A stretch of DNA of 11,870 nucleotides from Clostridia bacterium (GTDB lineage: Bacteria > Bacillota_A > Clostridia > Lachnospirales > Lachnospiraceae): the NCBI GenBank assembly GCA_012515365.1, contig JAAYYM010000107.1:1-11870 (forward strand). Reading direction: 5' to 3'. Positions 1-7,615 of this stretch are shown piece after piece; within the stretch, counting starts at the first letter, position 1; each line of letters begins with the position of its first letter. The notes under the pieces were generated by a model. The model was not told where the DNA came from. It did not search any database and worked only from the letters and a program-made list of their open reading frames with translations. A program made the position numbers and the translations under genes.

Positions 1-468
1 CATTTTGGTTACAATCTAAAGGTAACGGATATGCAGGCAGCAGTAGGGTGCGCGCAGCTTAAAAAGCTTGATTCATTCACAAAGAGAAGACGTCATAATT
101 TTGAACGAATGTATCAGGGACTGAAGCATTTAGAAGATAAGATCATATTGCCGGAACCGGCGCTTCATTCAAATCCAAGCTGGTTTGGCTTTTTGATTAC
201 ATGCAAAGAAGGTGTCGATAAAAATAAAGTTGTTTCTTATATAGAAAGTCATGGAATCCAGACCAGAATGCTTTTCTCAGGAAATCTGATCAAACAGCCA
301 TGCTTTGATGAATTACGGAGTTTAGGAACCGGCTACCGTGTCATTGGAAATCTGGAAACGACAGACCGCATTATGCGTGATACATTCTGGGTAGGTGTAT
401 ATCCGGGAATGACAGACAAAATGATTGATGATATGATTCTTGTGATTGAGGAGGCTGTAGAAGCATAA
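1..468 (+). CDS. rfbH: CDP-4-keto-6-deoxy-D-glucose 3-dehydrase (RfbH/DdhC-type), C-terminal part
   Basis: This is the C-terminal 155 residues of a DegT/DnrJ/EryC1-fold PLP enzyme; the reading frame is open from base 1, so the N-terminal part lies upstream. RfbH-specific features are visible: YNLKVTDMQAA near the start, SWFGF followed by a short strand, the TRMLFSGNLIKQP loop, YRVIGNLETTDRIM and TFWVGVYPG. These match the C-terminal domain of CDP-6-deoxy-D-xylo-4-hexulose-3-dehydrase more closely than ordinary sugar aminotransferases. In the known pathway this PMP/[2Fe-2S] enzyme works with a reductase to remove the C3 hydroxyl, on the way to CDP-3,6-dideoxyhexoses in the cytosol. The cofactor-site His that replaces Lys, and the iron-sulfur cysteines, cannot be checked because they lie outside the window. 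The TAA stop abuts the next ATG directly, with GAGGAGG at 448-454 inside this gene, so the two genes are probably coupled. Confidence 0.88.
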   Translation, partial: HFGYNLKVTDMQAAVGCAQLKKLDSFTKRRRHNFERMYQGLKHLEDKIILPEPALHSNPSWFGFLITCKEGVDKNKVVSYIESHGIQTRMLFSGNLIKQPCFDELRSLGTGYRVIGNLETTDRIMRDTFWVGVYPGMTDKMIDDMILVIEEAVEA

Positions 469-2046
469 ATGTCAGGGCTGATTTCACAGTTAAAAACATA
501 TAAAATGTATTTATTGATTGCTTTGATCGGAATCATTGCTTCTATTTTTGTTCTCTTTTTTAGCTATTCAACATTTCAAAACAGCGGATTTGCAGTGGGA
601 AAATGCAGACTGCTTGCATTTACATTAGTTGTATTGATTGTTTTTGTTGAACTTTATTACCATTTTTCAATTGTGGTCAAAAGTAAGCTGGAGTATTTGT
701 TTTTGATTACGACAATATGTCTTGGCTTGATTTATTCGATCTTTTTTCCGCCCATTACAGTGGCAGATGAGAATGCCCATTTTATGATTCCATATTATTA
801 TTCTCAAAAAATACTTTTGATGCCTGGAGAATCGGAAGATCATAATATGCTGTTTCGCGACTGCGATCAAGTCTTTTTTGACAATAAGAAGATCAACGGA
901 TCTTATCAGTATTTATCGGAACTGTATCACAATTATCCGGATTTTTATGTTGGAAAGCAGGAGTTGTTTGAAAGTTCCCAGCAGGTGAGAGGGACAAGTG
1001 GAAATATTATGATCTATTTACCTGTAGTGACAGGAATGGTAATAGCAAAGCTTTTGGGGCTAGGGATTTTACCACTTTTGATATTAGCTAAGCTTATGAA
1101 TTTTGCTACTTTTACATTGCTTACCTTTCTTGGAATCAGGAAAATACCGTTTGGAAAAGGTTTTTTATTGCTAACGGCGACCCTTCCGATTGCGAATCTG
1201 TTTGCAACTTCACTGTCTTATGATCCCATTAATAATGCAATCGCATTTGCATTCATCGGATATGCGCTTTTCTTTTTATATGACAAAGGAGAGAAAACAA
1301 AAAAAGACATGGTTTTGTTAACGATTTTTACGGTTTCACTTGCCTTTACCAAGGGTGGACTTTACATGATCCTGTCGGGAATCCTTCTAATCGGGTTTCG
1401 GTCTGCAAAGGGAGTTCTTAAGAAAGAAAATTTCTGGATCTTTAGAACCTGGTTATTAGAACTCACAGCATATGTACTCGCTCTGCTGTCAAACAAGTAT
1501 CTGTTTACGACGTCCAATGTCTTATCTGTAGATCATTTTGAACGTTTAGAAAAGGCAGGGCGATATACGATATCGGACTGTATCACACAGCCTTTCACTA
1601 CATTAAAGATTATGTTTCTTACTGTTCTGCGATATGTGGATGACTGGCTTTTTGAGATCATTGGTGCAAAGCTGTCATGGGTTAGTGTGCCGCTTCCAAA
1701 GCTTTTACTGGTACTAATTGCAATTGCTCTTTTTCTGGCGCTGTTTTGTGATCAGCCACAAAAGCAGGCTGTAACATGGAGACAGAAGCTGTGGGTTCTT
1801 ATGATTGCCGGAATGATACTGGCGGGTGTGGAGCTTATTATGCTTCTGGCTGAACCACTTGACGGTATTTATATACATGGTGTTCAAGGAAGATATTTTC
1901 ATGCATTACTTCCCATGCTTTTTATATGCTTTGTCGGAAAAATCAGGATACAGAAGGAATCTTATTACAGGTGGCTGCTAATGTCCTGTAACGTATTGTA
2001 TGCTGTAGCTTCTTTAATTGCAGCAGTCACGATTCTTAGAAACTAG
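469..2046 (+). CDS. DUF2142-family polytopic membrane protein (putative GT-C-like)
   Basis: This 525-residue integral membrane protein has about a dozen hydrophobic segments. It carries DUF2142 hallmarks: a FFPPITVADENAHF motif at about residues 92-105 after the second or third helix, a TSLSYDPINNAIAF segment near 247-260 in place of the usual SADAxxNALAF, and GVQGRYFHALLP at 471-482 before the last helices. DUF2142 proteins are common in surface-polysaccharide loci and resemble GT-C glycosyltransferases, with an acidic residue (here D100/E101) in the first large extracytoplasmic loop. Substrates are mostly unknown. The start is the ATG that directly abuts the upstream rfbH stop, with GAGGAGG 14 nt upstream; this spacing is a little long. 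The likely role is extracytoplasmic sugar transfer from a polyprenyl-linked donor, but this is inferred. A Wzy-like polymerase is a less likely alternative. Confidence 0.82.
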   Translation: MSGLISQLKTYKMYLLIALIGIIASIFVLFFSYSTFQNSGFAVGKCRLLAFTLVVLIVFVELYYHFSIVVKSKLEYLFLITTICLGLIYSIFFPPITVADENAHFMIPYYYSQKILLMPGESEDHNMLFRDCDQVFFDNKKINGSYQYLSELYHNYPDFYVGKQELFESSQQVRGTSGNIMIYLPVVTGMVIAKLLGLGILPLLILAKLMNFATFTLLTFLGIRKIPFGKGFLLLTATLPIANLFATSLSYDPINNAIAFAFIGYALFFLYDKGEKTKKDMVLLTIFTVSLAFTKGGLYMILSGILLIGFRSAKGVLKKENFWIFRTWLLELTAYVLALLSNKYLFTTSNVLSVDHFERLEKAGRYTISDCITQPFTTLKIMFLTVLRYVDDWLFEIIGAKLSWVSVPLPKLLLVLIAIALFLALFCDQPQKQAVTWRQKLWVLMIAGMILAGVELIMLLAEPLDGIYIHGVQGRYFHALLPMLFICFVGKIRIQKESYYRWLLMSCNVLYAVASLIAAVTILRN

Positions 2047-2070
2047 CGTACACGGGAGTGGCTAGAGAGG

Positions 2071-3003
2071 ATGAAATTAAATATGGATGGAAAACCGTTG
2101 GTTACATTACGTATTCTCTGTTATAATAATGTGAATAAACTGGATCAGGCGATTAAACGTCTGACTCGTCAGGATTACCCTAATATTGAGTTGTTAATCA
2201 GTGATGATGCTTCTAAGAACACAACGAAAGCCCAATTGGAAGAGATTGCGAAAAAGTATGAATCTCATTTTAAGCATATCATCGTTAATCGCAATGAAGT
2301 GAATTTGGGAATTGTTAAGAATATCAATAAAACAATTCAATTAGCGAGTGGAGACATCATATGCGGAGCTCCTGTTGACGATCATTATGCAGATGATCAT
2401 ACGATCAGCAGAGTGGTAGAATATTTCTTGAATCATCCACAGGCTCTTGTGGTGATTACCAGGCGTTTGGATGAGACGGACGGTGTCATACGACCATCCA
2501 AAAAAGTCTTTCACATGTTGCAGACTGACCAAAAGAAGTATGAAAAAATGATGATGCGTATTACTCCACAGATTAGTTCTGCAGGTTCTTTCTGTAAAAA
2601 AGAATTGTTTGAACGTTATGGGACTTATCCGGAAACATTTAAAATGGTAGAAGATGCGCCATTCTTTTGTAATCTGATACTAAATGGAATACAAATAGAC
2701 TGTATTGATAAAGTCACTTTTATTCATGCAAAAGGCGGTGTTTCCGATCCACATGCGAAACCAAATCCATTATGGCTCAAAGACCGTTATCATATTTTTT
2801 CACAGGTGCTGTATCCGGCATCTCTCAAGCATGACTGGTTTACTAGAAGATGTGTCAGGTTTCATATGCAAAGAACGAAGGAACAAAGTAAATTATTAAA
2901 GTATTTATATTTTTTATTGTATATTGATGTCGTGATCTATAATGGAATTTTCTTTCTTCCGGAATTATTATCTAGAAAAACACGAGAGGCAGACCTACCT
3001 TGA
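2071..3003 (+). CDS. family 2 glycosyltransferase (GT-A fold)
   Basis: This 310-residue protein is a cytosolic GT2 enzyme that would transfer a sugar from a nucleotide donor to the growing lipid-linked glycan. The N-terminal strand VTLRILCYNN (11-20) is followed by LLISDDAS (41-48), the usual nucleotide-binding Asp pair, then VNLG (77-80) and ASGDIICGAPVDDHYADD (92-109), which stands where most members have the DXD metal motif. An acidic pair at E194-D195 in KMVEDAPFFCNL is the likely catalytic-base region. A single hydrophobic stretch at about 279-299 may anchor it to the membrane. The start is uncertain: ATG at 2071 has GGGAG 12 nt upstream, whereas the stronger GAGAGG at 2065-2070 abuts this ATG and would better serve an in-frame ATG at 2083. 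The stop overlaps the flippase start as TTGA. Donor and acceptor cannot be read from the sequence. Confidence 0.87.
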   Translation: MKLNMDGKPLVTLRILCYNNVNKLDQAIKRLTRQDYPNIELLISDDASKNTTKAQLEEIAKKYESHFKHIIVNRNEVNLGIVKNINKTIQLASGDIICGAPVDDHYADDHTISRVVEYFLNHPQALVVITRRLDETDGVIRPSKKVFHMLQTDQKKYEKMMMRITPQISSAGSFCKKELFERYGTYPETFKMVEDAPFFCNLILNGIQIDCIDKVTFIHAKGGVSDPHAKPNPLWLKDRYHIFSQVLYPASLKHDWFTRRCVRFHMQRTKEQSKLLKYLYFLLYIDVVIYNGIFFLPELLSRKTREADLP

Positions 3004-4424
3004 AAAGATTAAAGCTTTTAGTGGAAAATATGCTGGTATATGGTTTGAGTTATGCAATCGCCGGTGCGATTCCATATATCATGCTTCCGGTTATCACATA
3101 CCTGATGCCTAATTCTGATTATGTGGGAATTTATGATGTGGCAACATCGCTTATGTCGTTGCTTTCCACTTGTGCTATTTTTGGTATGTATGATGCCATG
3201 TTTCGTCTGTTCTTTGACGATGAAGATGAAGCCTATAAAAAGAAAGTATGTACAAGCGCTATTACATTTGTGTTAGTAAGTGCTGCACTTGTGTGGGCGG
3301 TTGTTTTTCTGTGTGCAAAGCCTATTGCAGTCCGATTTCTGGGAGGGGCAGAGTATGATCATGTGATCCGTCTGGTTTCAGTAAATATTTTCTTTGTTGC
3401 TGTTAATGCGCTGATTGCAGCACCGACCAGAATGCAAAATAAAAAGATACTTGTATTGATTATTAATGCGATTATTCCGGTTGTTTCTTATACATTTGCA
3501 TATGCATTACTGTGTAAGGGATACTATACCACCGGTATGATCATAGGAAATCTGATTTCTGTATGTGTGTCGGTACTGATCTATTTTTTCTTTAACCATT
3601 CTTGGTTTCAGAAAAAGTATTTTGATTTAAAAATCGTGAAGGATTTGCTTAAAATAGCACTTCCGGTGGTCCCGGTTGTACTTATTTATTGGATTTTTAA
3701 TACCCTTGATCGAATTATAATCTCACAGCTTTTGGGAAATGCCCAGACTGGTATTTATGGAGTAGGTGCAAAAATTGCACAGCTTAGCCAGCTGTTGTAT
3801 CTTGCTTTTTCAGGAGGCTGGCAGTATTTTGCTTTTTCAACAATGAAGGATCAGGACCAGGTGGAGATGATCACACGTGTATTTGAATTATTAGAAGGAA
3901 TTGCATTTATTTTTGGAATCTTATTTATTTCCTGCTTTGCATGGCCTTATCGTATGCTCTTTGCCGAAGAATACTGGCAGGGCATTTATGTAGTCCCGTA
4001 TTTATTTATGGCACCATTGCTGCTCATGCTTTATCAGATTGCATCCAGTCAGTTGATGATTGTAAAGAAAAACTATTACAGCACTATCTGCCTGGCAATG
4101 GGGGCAGTTACAAATATTATTTTGGACATTGTACTGGTGAAGTTGATCGGAATCGAGGGAGCAGCAATTGCAACACTTTGCGGATATCTGTTGTCGATCG
4201 CAGCGTGCCTTTTCGTGTTAGCAAAATTTAAATTGATTCATCTGCATGCCAGAATGGGAATTACATTAATGATTATGCTGGGATATCTGCTATACTATAG
4301 ATTGTCAGGAAATCAAAACTTATTTGCCATGATCATGATTGCATTGTTATTAAGTGGTATCATAATCATGCTCTATATGGTTGAAATAAGAGCTTTGCTA
4401 AAGAAGAATAAACAGGGAGTGTAA
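3000..4424 (+). CDS. Wzx-like oligosaccharide flippase (MOP superfamily)
   Basis: This 474-residue protein is almost wholly membrane-embedded, with about 12-14 predicted helices and short loops. The opening NMLVYGLSYAIAGAIPYIMLPVITYLMP is typical of polysaccharide exporters of the MOP/MATE fold. Other family features are the MYDAMFRLFFDDEDE loop after helix 2, and LPVVPVVLIYWIFNTLDRIIISQLLG, which starts the second half-bundle. It would flip undecaprenyl-diphosphate-linked oligosaccharide across the membrane. The start is TTG at 3000, overlapping the preceding TGA by three bases; GAGAGG at 2984-2989 sits 10 nt upstream and no better start is near. This tight coupling to the GT2 gene suggests that the two products act on the same lipid-linked intermediate. 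Substrate specificity cannot be inferred. Confidence 0.9.
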   Translation: MKRLKLLVENMLVYGLSYAIAGAIPYIMLPVITYLMPNSDYVGIYDVATSLMSLLSTCAIFGMYDAMFRLFFDDEDEAYKKKVCTSAITFVLVSAALVWAVVFLCAKPIAVRFLGGAEYDHVIRLVSVNIFFVAVNALIAAPTRMQNKKILVLIINAIIPVVSYTFAYALLCKGYYTTGMIIGNLISVCVSVLIYFFFNHSWFQKKYFDLKIVKDLLKIALPVVPVVLIYWIFNTLDRIIISQLLGNAQTGIYGVGAKIAQLSQLLYLAFSGGWQYFAFSTMKDQDQVEMITRVFELLEGIAFIFGILFISCFAWPYRMLFAEEYWQGIYVVPYLFMAPLLLMLYQIASSQLMIVKKNYYSTICLAMGAVTNIILDIVLVKLIGIEGAAIATLCGYLLSIAACLFVLAKFKLIHLHARMGITLMIMLGYLLYYRLSGNQNLFAMIMIALLLSGIIIMLYMVEIRALLKKNKQGV

Positions 4425-4427
4425 CAG

Positions 4428-6053
4428 GTGAAACAAATAAAAATTCCCCCAAAAACAGGACAGATCATACAGTGGGTAGTTAATATAGGAATCGTTTTAT
4501 TTTCATTCTGGTTTCTGTATTCTATATTGCGTGATCTCATACAAGGGATGCCTTATCCAAGCGAGTATAAAGAAGCGGTCAACATTGAAATGATCCGCTA
4601 TATTCTTGCGGGAAAAAATCCTTATGCATTGTCGGCAGTTCATGAACAGGTGCCAGGACCTATATATCTGTATCCGTTTGGCTATTGTTATTTTGTTGCA
4701 GCAGTTGCAAAGCTGATACCGGTTAATGTAGTCGTACTGAGCCGCATTATCAGTTTTTTGTGTATTGTTTTTTCAGCGCTGCTGATTTCTCTCATCGTAC
4801 ATAAAAAAACTCATAATTTATGCTATACGTTATTAGCCTTTCCTTTGATTATCAACTGCCATTGGCGTGGTGGTTTTGCGGGTGCAATGCCGGATGATTT
4901 TGCGCTGTTTATCATGATTCTTCTACTCTATCTGATGATGCTTGATATCCGACGTGGAAAAGAAATACTGGCTGCTTTTTTGGTTGCAATCCTGTTTTAT
5001 ACAAAACAGTATTTCATTATGGTAGCAGGACCCCTATTCTTTTATTTTATTTTTCAATCAAAGAAAAAAGCACTCATTTTCTCAATCAGTGGAATTTTAA
5101 TGGCAGCGCTTTCAATGATTGCTGTCAGCATCTTTATGCCTAATTACTGGGCTTATTCTTTGTATTTTTTTAATTCCCCGACAGATGCTTATCTGACAGT
5201 TCAAAATGTATTGTATTCAATCGCACAATATCGTTTCATTATTATCTTATTTTTCACTCAGTTTCTGATGATCGGTCTTTATGTGTTATACGTGATATTG
5301 AAAAAGAAAAAAACACCATTGCAATGGGACTTGAAGCATTTAGGTGAACCTCTTATACGTATCGATTCAGACCCATATGAAATTCTGCTGTGGTCAGGAC
5401 TTTGGTTTATGGGAGCAGCTGTTGGGTACTTTGGGCTTAATATGGGCGCATACGGAAGTTATTTTTTACAGCTGTTATGTCCTTTTGTAGTAATACTGGC
5501 AGCACTTTGCACGACCAGACTGTTTGCATTGTTTAGTGATGAAAAGGGATATGTAGTAGTGATTAAGCCATTTGTCATGTTTGGAGTTGCTTTTGTGGCC
5601 TTATTCTTTATTTATTCTAAGATGGACGTAATTCCGGTTGATCAGGAGGTAAAGGGAAACTGGGAAGAGGCATATGACATTGTAGAAGAATACGCAGGAG
5701 ATATTGTTTATTCCCCATTGATGGCGTATATCGGATATGAAAATGATGCATTTGTATATGACACCGGTCACGTGACTGTAACCAGACCATATAGGCGTGA
5801 ATTTTACGAACAGAGTGAAACAGCTAAGAAGCGTTACCCATCTATAGAAGATATTTTTTCTGTACATGCGAAATTGCATGAAGAGATGCAGAATAAGGCA
5901 GCGACGGGAGAATATACGCTGATTACGCGTGTCAATGAACTTGACTTTGTTTTTTCAAAGGAACTGCTGGAGAAGAAATACCGATTACTTAAGACCATTC
6001 CGCTGGCAGCTGGAAACCATGTGTGGCCGGCTGAATTCTGGGTGTTGAAATGA
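4428..6053 (+). CDS. polytopic membrane protein, putative GT-C glycosyltransferase
   Basis: This 541-residue protein has an N-terminal helix at about 15-35, roughly ten more membrane segments up to about residue 400, then a soluble C-terminal domain of about 135 residues beginning near KMDVIPVDQEVKGNW. The first extracytoplasmic loop has acidic residues (E46, E49, E54) followed by AGKNPYAL (61-68), an arrangement found in GT39/GT87-like enzymes where an acidic residue is the catalytic base. YPFGYCYF (82-89), PDDFAL (155-160) and YTKQYF (191-196) add to the GT-C appearance. It would use a polyprenyl-phosphate sugar outside the membrane. The start is GTG at 4428, with AGGGAG at 4414-4419 giving 8-nt spacing. 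It follows the flippase stop by only 3 nt, so the genes are cotranscribed and probably coupled. I do not recognise a specific named family; a Wzy-type polymerase is possible. Confidence 0.7.
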   Translation: MKQIKIPPKTGQIIQWVVNIGIVLFSFWFLYSILRDLIQGMPYPSEYKEAVNIEMIRYILAGKNPYALSAVHEQVPGPIYLYPFGYCYFVAAVAKLIPVNVVVLSRIISFLCIVFSALLISLIVHKKTHNLCYTLLAFPLIINCHWRGGFAGAMPDDFALFIMILLLYLMMLDIRRGKEILAAFLVAILFYTKQYFIMVAGPLFFYFIFQSKKKALIFSISGILMAALSMIAVSIFMPNYWAYSLYFFNSPTDAYLTVQNVLYSIAQYRFIIILFFTQFLMIGLYVLYVILKKKKTPLQWDLKHLGEPLIRIDSDPYEILLWSGLWFMGAAVGYFGLNMGAYGSYFLQLLCPFVVILAALCTTRLFALFSDEKGYVVVIKPFVMFGVAFVALFFIYSKMDVIPVDQEVKGNWEEAYDIVEEYAGDIVYSPLMAYIGYENDAFVYDTGHVTVTRPYRREFYEQSETAKKRYPSIEDIFSVHAKLHEEMQNKAATGEYTLITRVNELDFVFSKELLEKKYRLLKTIPLAAGNHVWPAEFWVLK

Positions 6054-6070
6054 AAATAGATATGGTGAGT

Positions 6071-6077
6071 GGAGGGG
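6071..6077 (+). promoter_or_regulatory. ribosome binding site deciding the start of the second GT-C-like gene
   Basis: The sequence GGAGGGG stands 9 nt before ATG 6087 and 5 nt before an out-of-frame ATG at 6083. It falls inside the longer GTG-6069 reading, which argues against that longer start. Confidence 0.7.
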
Positions 6078-6086
6078 AAAGAATGT

Positions 6087-7535
6087 ATGAAAACAATGAA
6101 GAAGATTTCTAGCGAAATAAATAAGTATATAGGTGAATATAAATTAGAATGGTTTTTTACGATAACCATTATGATAGTGATGATGTTGATTTATACATAT
6201 GTTGACAAAATATCTATCACCATTTGGAGTACAAATGCACTTGATTGTATCGCAAATGGAAATTTGTGGCATTATTTTGAGTATACGTCTAAAAATCTTC
6301 ATAATGTTGCACATGCTGATATAGGTGGTACTGCAATGTCTTTAATTCCTATTGTTATTTGGGACATCCCCATCTGGATTGCACAGTATTTTTTTGGCGT
6401 ATCAATAAAAGAGTCTGTAGGATGTATGCTTTGGGCAGAGTTATTTAATGTTGCTGTACTTATTCTATTTATCATATATGTATATCGAATCTGCATGATC
6501 TTATGGAATGATTCAAAAAGAGCTTCTTTAGTTATTTTATTAAGTGCTTCATCGGTGTTTATGCACTTGGGCATTAGCTATTCTGGCCAAACAGATATTA
6601 TGTGGATTACACTTGGTGTAATAGCGGTTTATCATTATCTGAAGGGAAATATGAAATACTTTTTCCTTTTTGCTAATCTGTCGATCATGATCAAACCATA
6701 TTTCTTTATTGTGTGTGTGGCCCTGCTTTTATTGAAAGAAAAGGATCTTTTTAAAGTCATTGGTCAGATCGTGAGCTGCCTGATCGGATTTCTTGCAATT
6801 AGCGGGTTTTTACGATTAATGCCCGGTTATTCAGAAGGACTTTCTAGAAATTCTGTTCAAAAAATGATGTTTCGCGGATATCTGGAACAAGCCTTTGAAA
6901 CACCTTATGGAACAGGCAGCATTATGGTGTTATGCTTTATTCTGTTTTATACTGTGTGCTATATTATAAAGGAACGAGATGAAAGAAAGTTTCAGACAGA
7001 TGCGATTTATCTGATTGCTTTAGTAAATGTTTTGTGGCTTGTGTTTGCATATGAAAACTTTTATCGTATTATCATGATTCTTCCATGGATTTATATTCTG
7101 TTTTTAAATGAACATGCATTAAAGGAATTGAATTTATTTTTGAGTCTGATGTTAGAAGGAATCTGGATGATCGTGGCAGTCTGCACCGGAGGCGCGATGT
7201 TTGACTCATATCGTGGAATGTCTCCTTCGATCCTAAAGGTCACAGAGGTCAAAGATCCGGCTATGCTTGAAAAGGGAACGATTTATTTATGGATCATGCG
7301 TTTCTTTGAAGGGCGCGGTGGCTATGACACGATGATGAAAATCGTATATGCACTTTGGATTGGGATTATTATATTTGTATTTGTGACCTGTGCTCCAAGA
7401 ATAAGCAGCTATATGGCATCGCAAAGAGAGCAAAAAGAGCGTAACTTGCTGATTCGCATACTGATTTACACACATATATTTTTAGTGATTCCGTTTGTCC
7501 TGTTTTCATGTTTATGTGCAACAGGTAAGATTTAG
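6087..7535 (+). CDS. polytopic membrane protein, putative GT-C glycosyltransferase
   Basis: This is a 482-residue, roughly 10-12-helix membrane protein. After the first helix (about 23-38) the external loop contains STNALDCIANGNLWHYFEY (48-66), an acidic residue at the position where GT-C enzymes keep their catalytic Asp/Glu, and NVAHADIGG (73-81). SYSGQTDIMW (164-173) and IKPYFF (202-207) recall the GQxD and KPxx signatures of mannosyltransferase-like GT-C proteins. The frame is open back to a GTG at 6069, but the strong GGAGGGG at 6071-6077 lies inside that extension, so ATG at 6087 (9-nt spacing) is the chosen start. An out-of-frame ATG at 6083 lies between. The role would be sugar transfer from a lipid-linked donor on the outer face; donor and acceptor are unknown. 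This is the last gene before the 80-nt gap with a candidate promoter. Confidence 0.7.
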   Translation: MKTMKKISSEINKYIGEYKLEWFFTITIMIVMMLIYTYVDKISITIWSTNALDCIANGNLWHYFEYTSKNLHNVAHADIGGTAMSLIPIVIWDIPIWIAQYFFGVSIKESVGCMLWAELFNVAVLILFIIYVYRICMILWNDSKRASLVILLSASSVFMHLGISYSGQTDIMWITLGVIAVYHYLKGNMKYFFLFANLSIMIKPYFFIVCVALLLLKEKDLFKVIGQIVSCLIGFLAISGFLRLMPGYSEGLSRNSVQKMMFRGYLEQAFETPYGTGSIMVLCFILFYTVCYIIKERDERKFQTDAIYLIALVNVLWLVFAYENFYRIIMILPWIYILFLNEHALKELNLFLSLMLEGIWMIVAVCTGGAMFDSYRGMSPSILKVTEVKDPAMLEKGTIYLWIMRFFEGRGGYDTMMKIVYALWIGIIIFVFVTCAPRISSYMASQREQKERNLLIRILIYTHIFLVIPFVLFSCLCATGKI

Positions 7536-7552
7536 TGAAATGTGATTAGAAG

Positions 7553-7581
7553 TTGCATGATTTTTTAGGATGCATTATACT
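7553..7581 (+). promoter_or_regulatory. candidate sigma-A promoter for the amino-sugar gene block
   Basis: A TTGCAT box at 7553-7558 and a TATACT box at 7576-7581 are separated by exactly 17 nt. The -10 matches the TATAAT consensus at five of six positions and the -35 at three of six. Transcription would start near 7588, leaving a leader of about 28 nt before ATG 7616. This is the only sizeable intergenic gap in the window (7536-7615), and no convincing terminator precedes it, so read-through from the upstream genes is also expected. A five-base inverted repeat (TGCAT 7554-7558, ATGCA 7570-7574) lies within the promoter; it could be an operator half-site pair or chance. Confidence 0.45.
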
Positions 7582-7615
7582 CAATGAATAAAGAAGAGAA
7601 TAAGAGGGTGAGAAG

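Noticed and set aside
333..536. Minus-strand open frame across the rfbH/DUF2142 junction
   Set aside because: It is antisense to two well-supported genes, has no family resemblance and no convincing ribosome binding site.
3941..4231. Second + strand open frame inside the flippase gene
   Set aside because: It lies wholly within the flippase coding sequence in another frame, and its translation shows no recognisable motif.
5834..6169. Minus-strand open frame of 111 codons spanning the junction of the two GT-C-like genes
   Set aside because: It is antisense to the 3' end of one strong gene and the 5' end of another; the composition is what antisense of membrane-protein DNA gives.
7554..7574. 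TGCAT/ATGCA inverted repeat followed by TATAC as a rho-independent terminator
   Set aside because: The stem is only five base pairs with an 11-nt loop, AT-rich, and the T-run is inside the loop, not after the stem.
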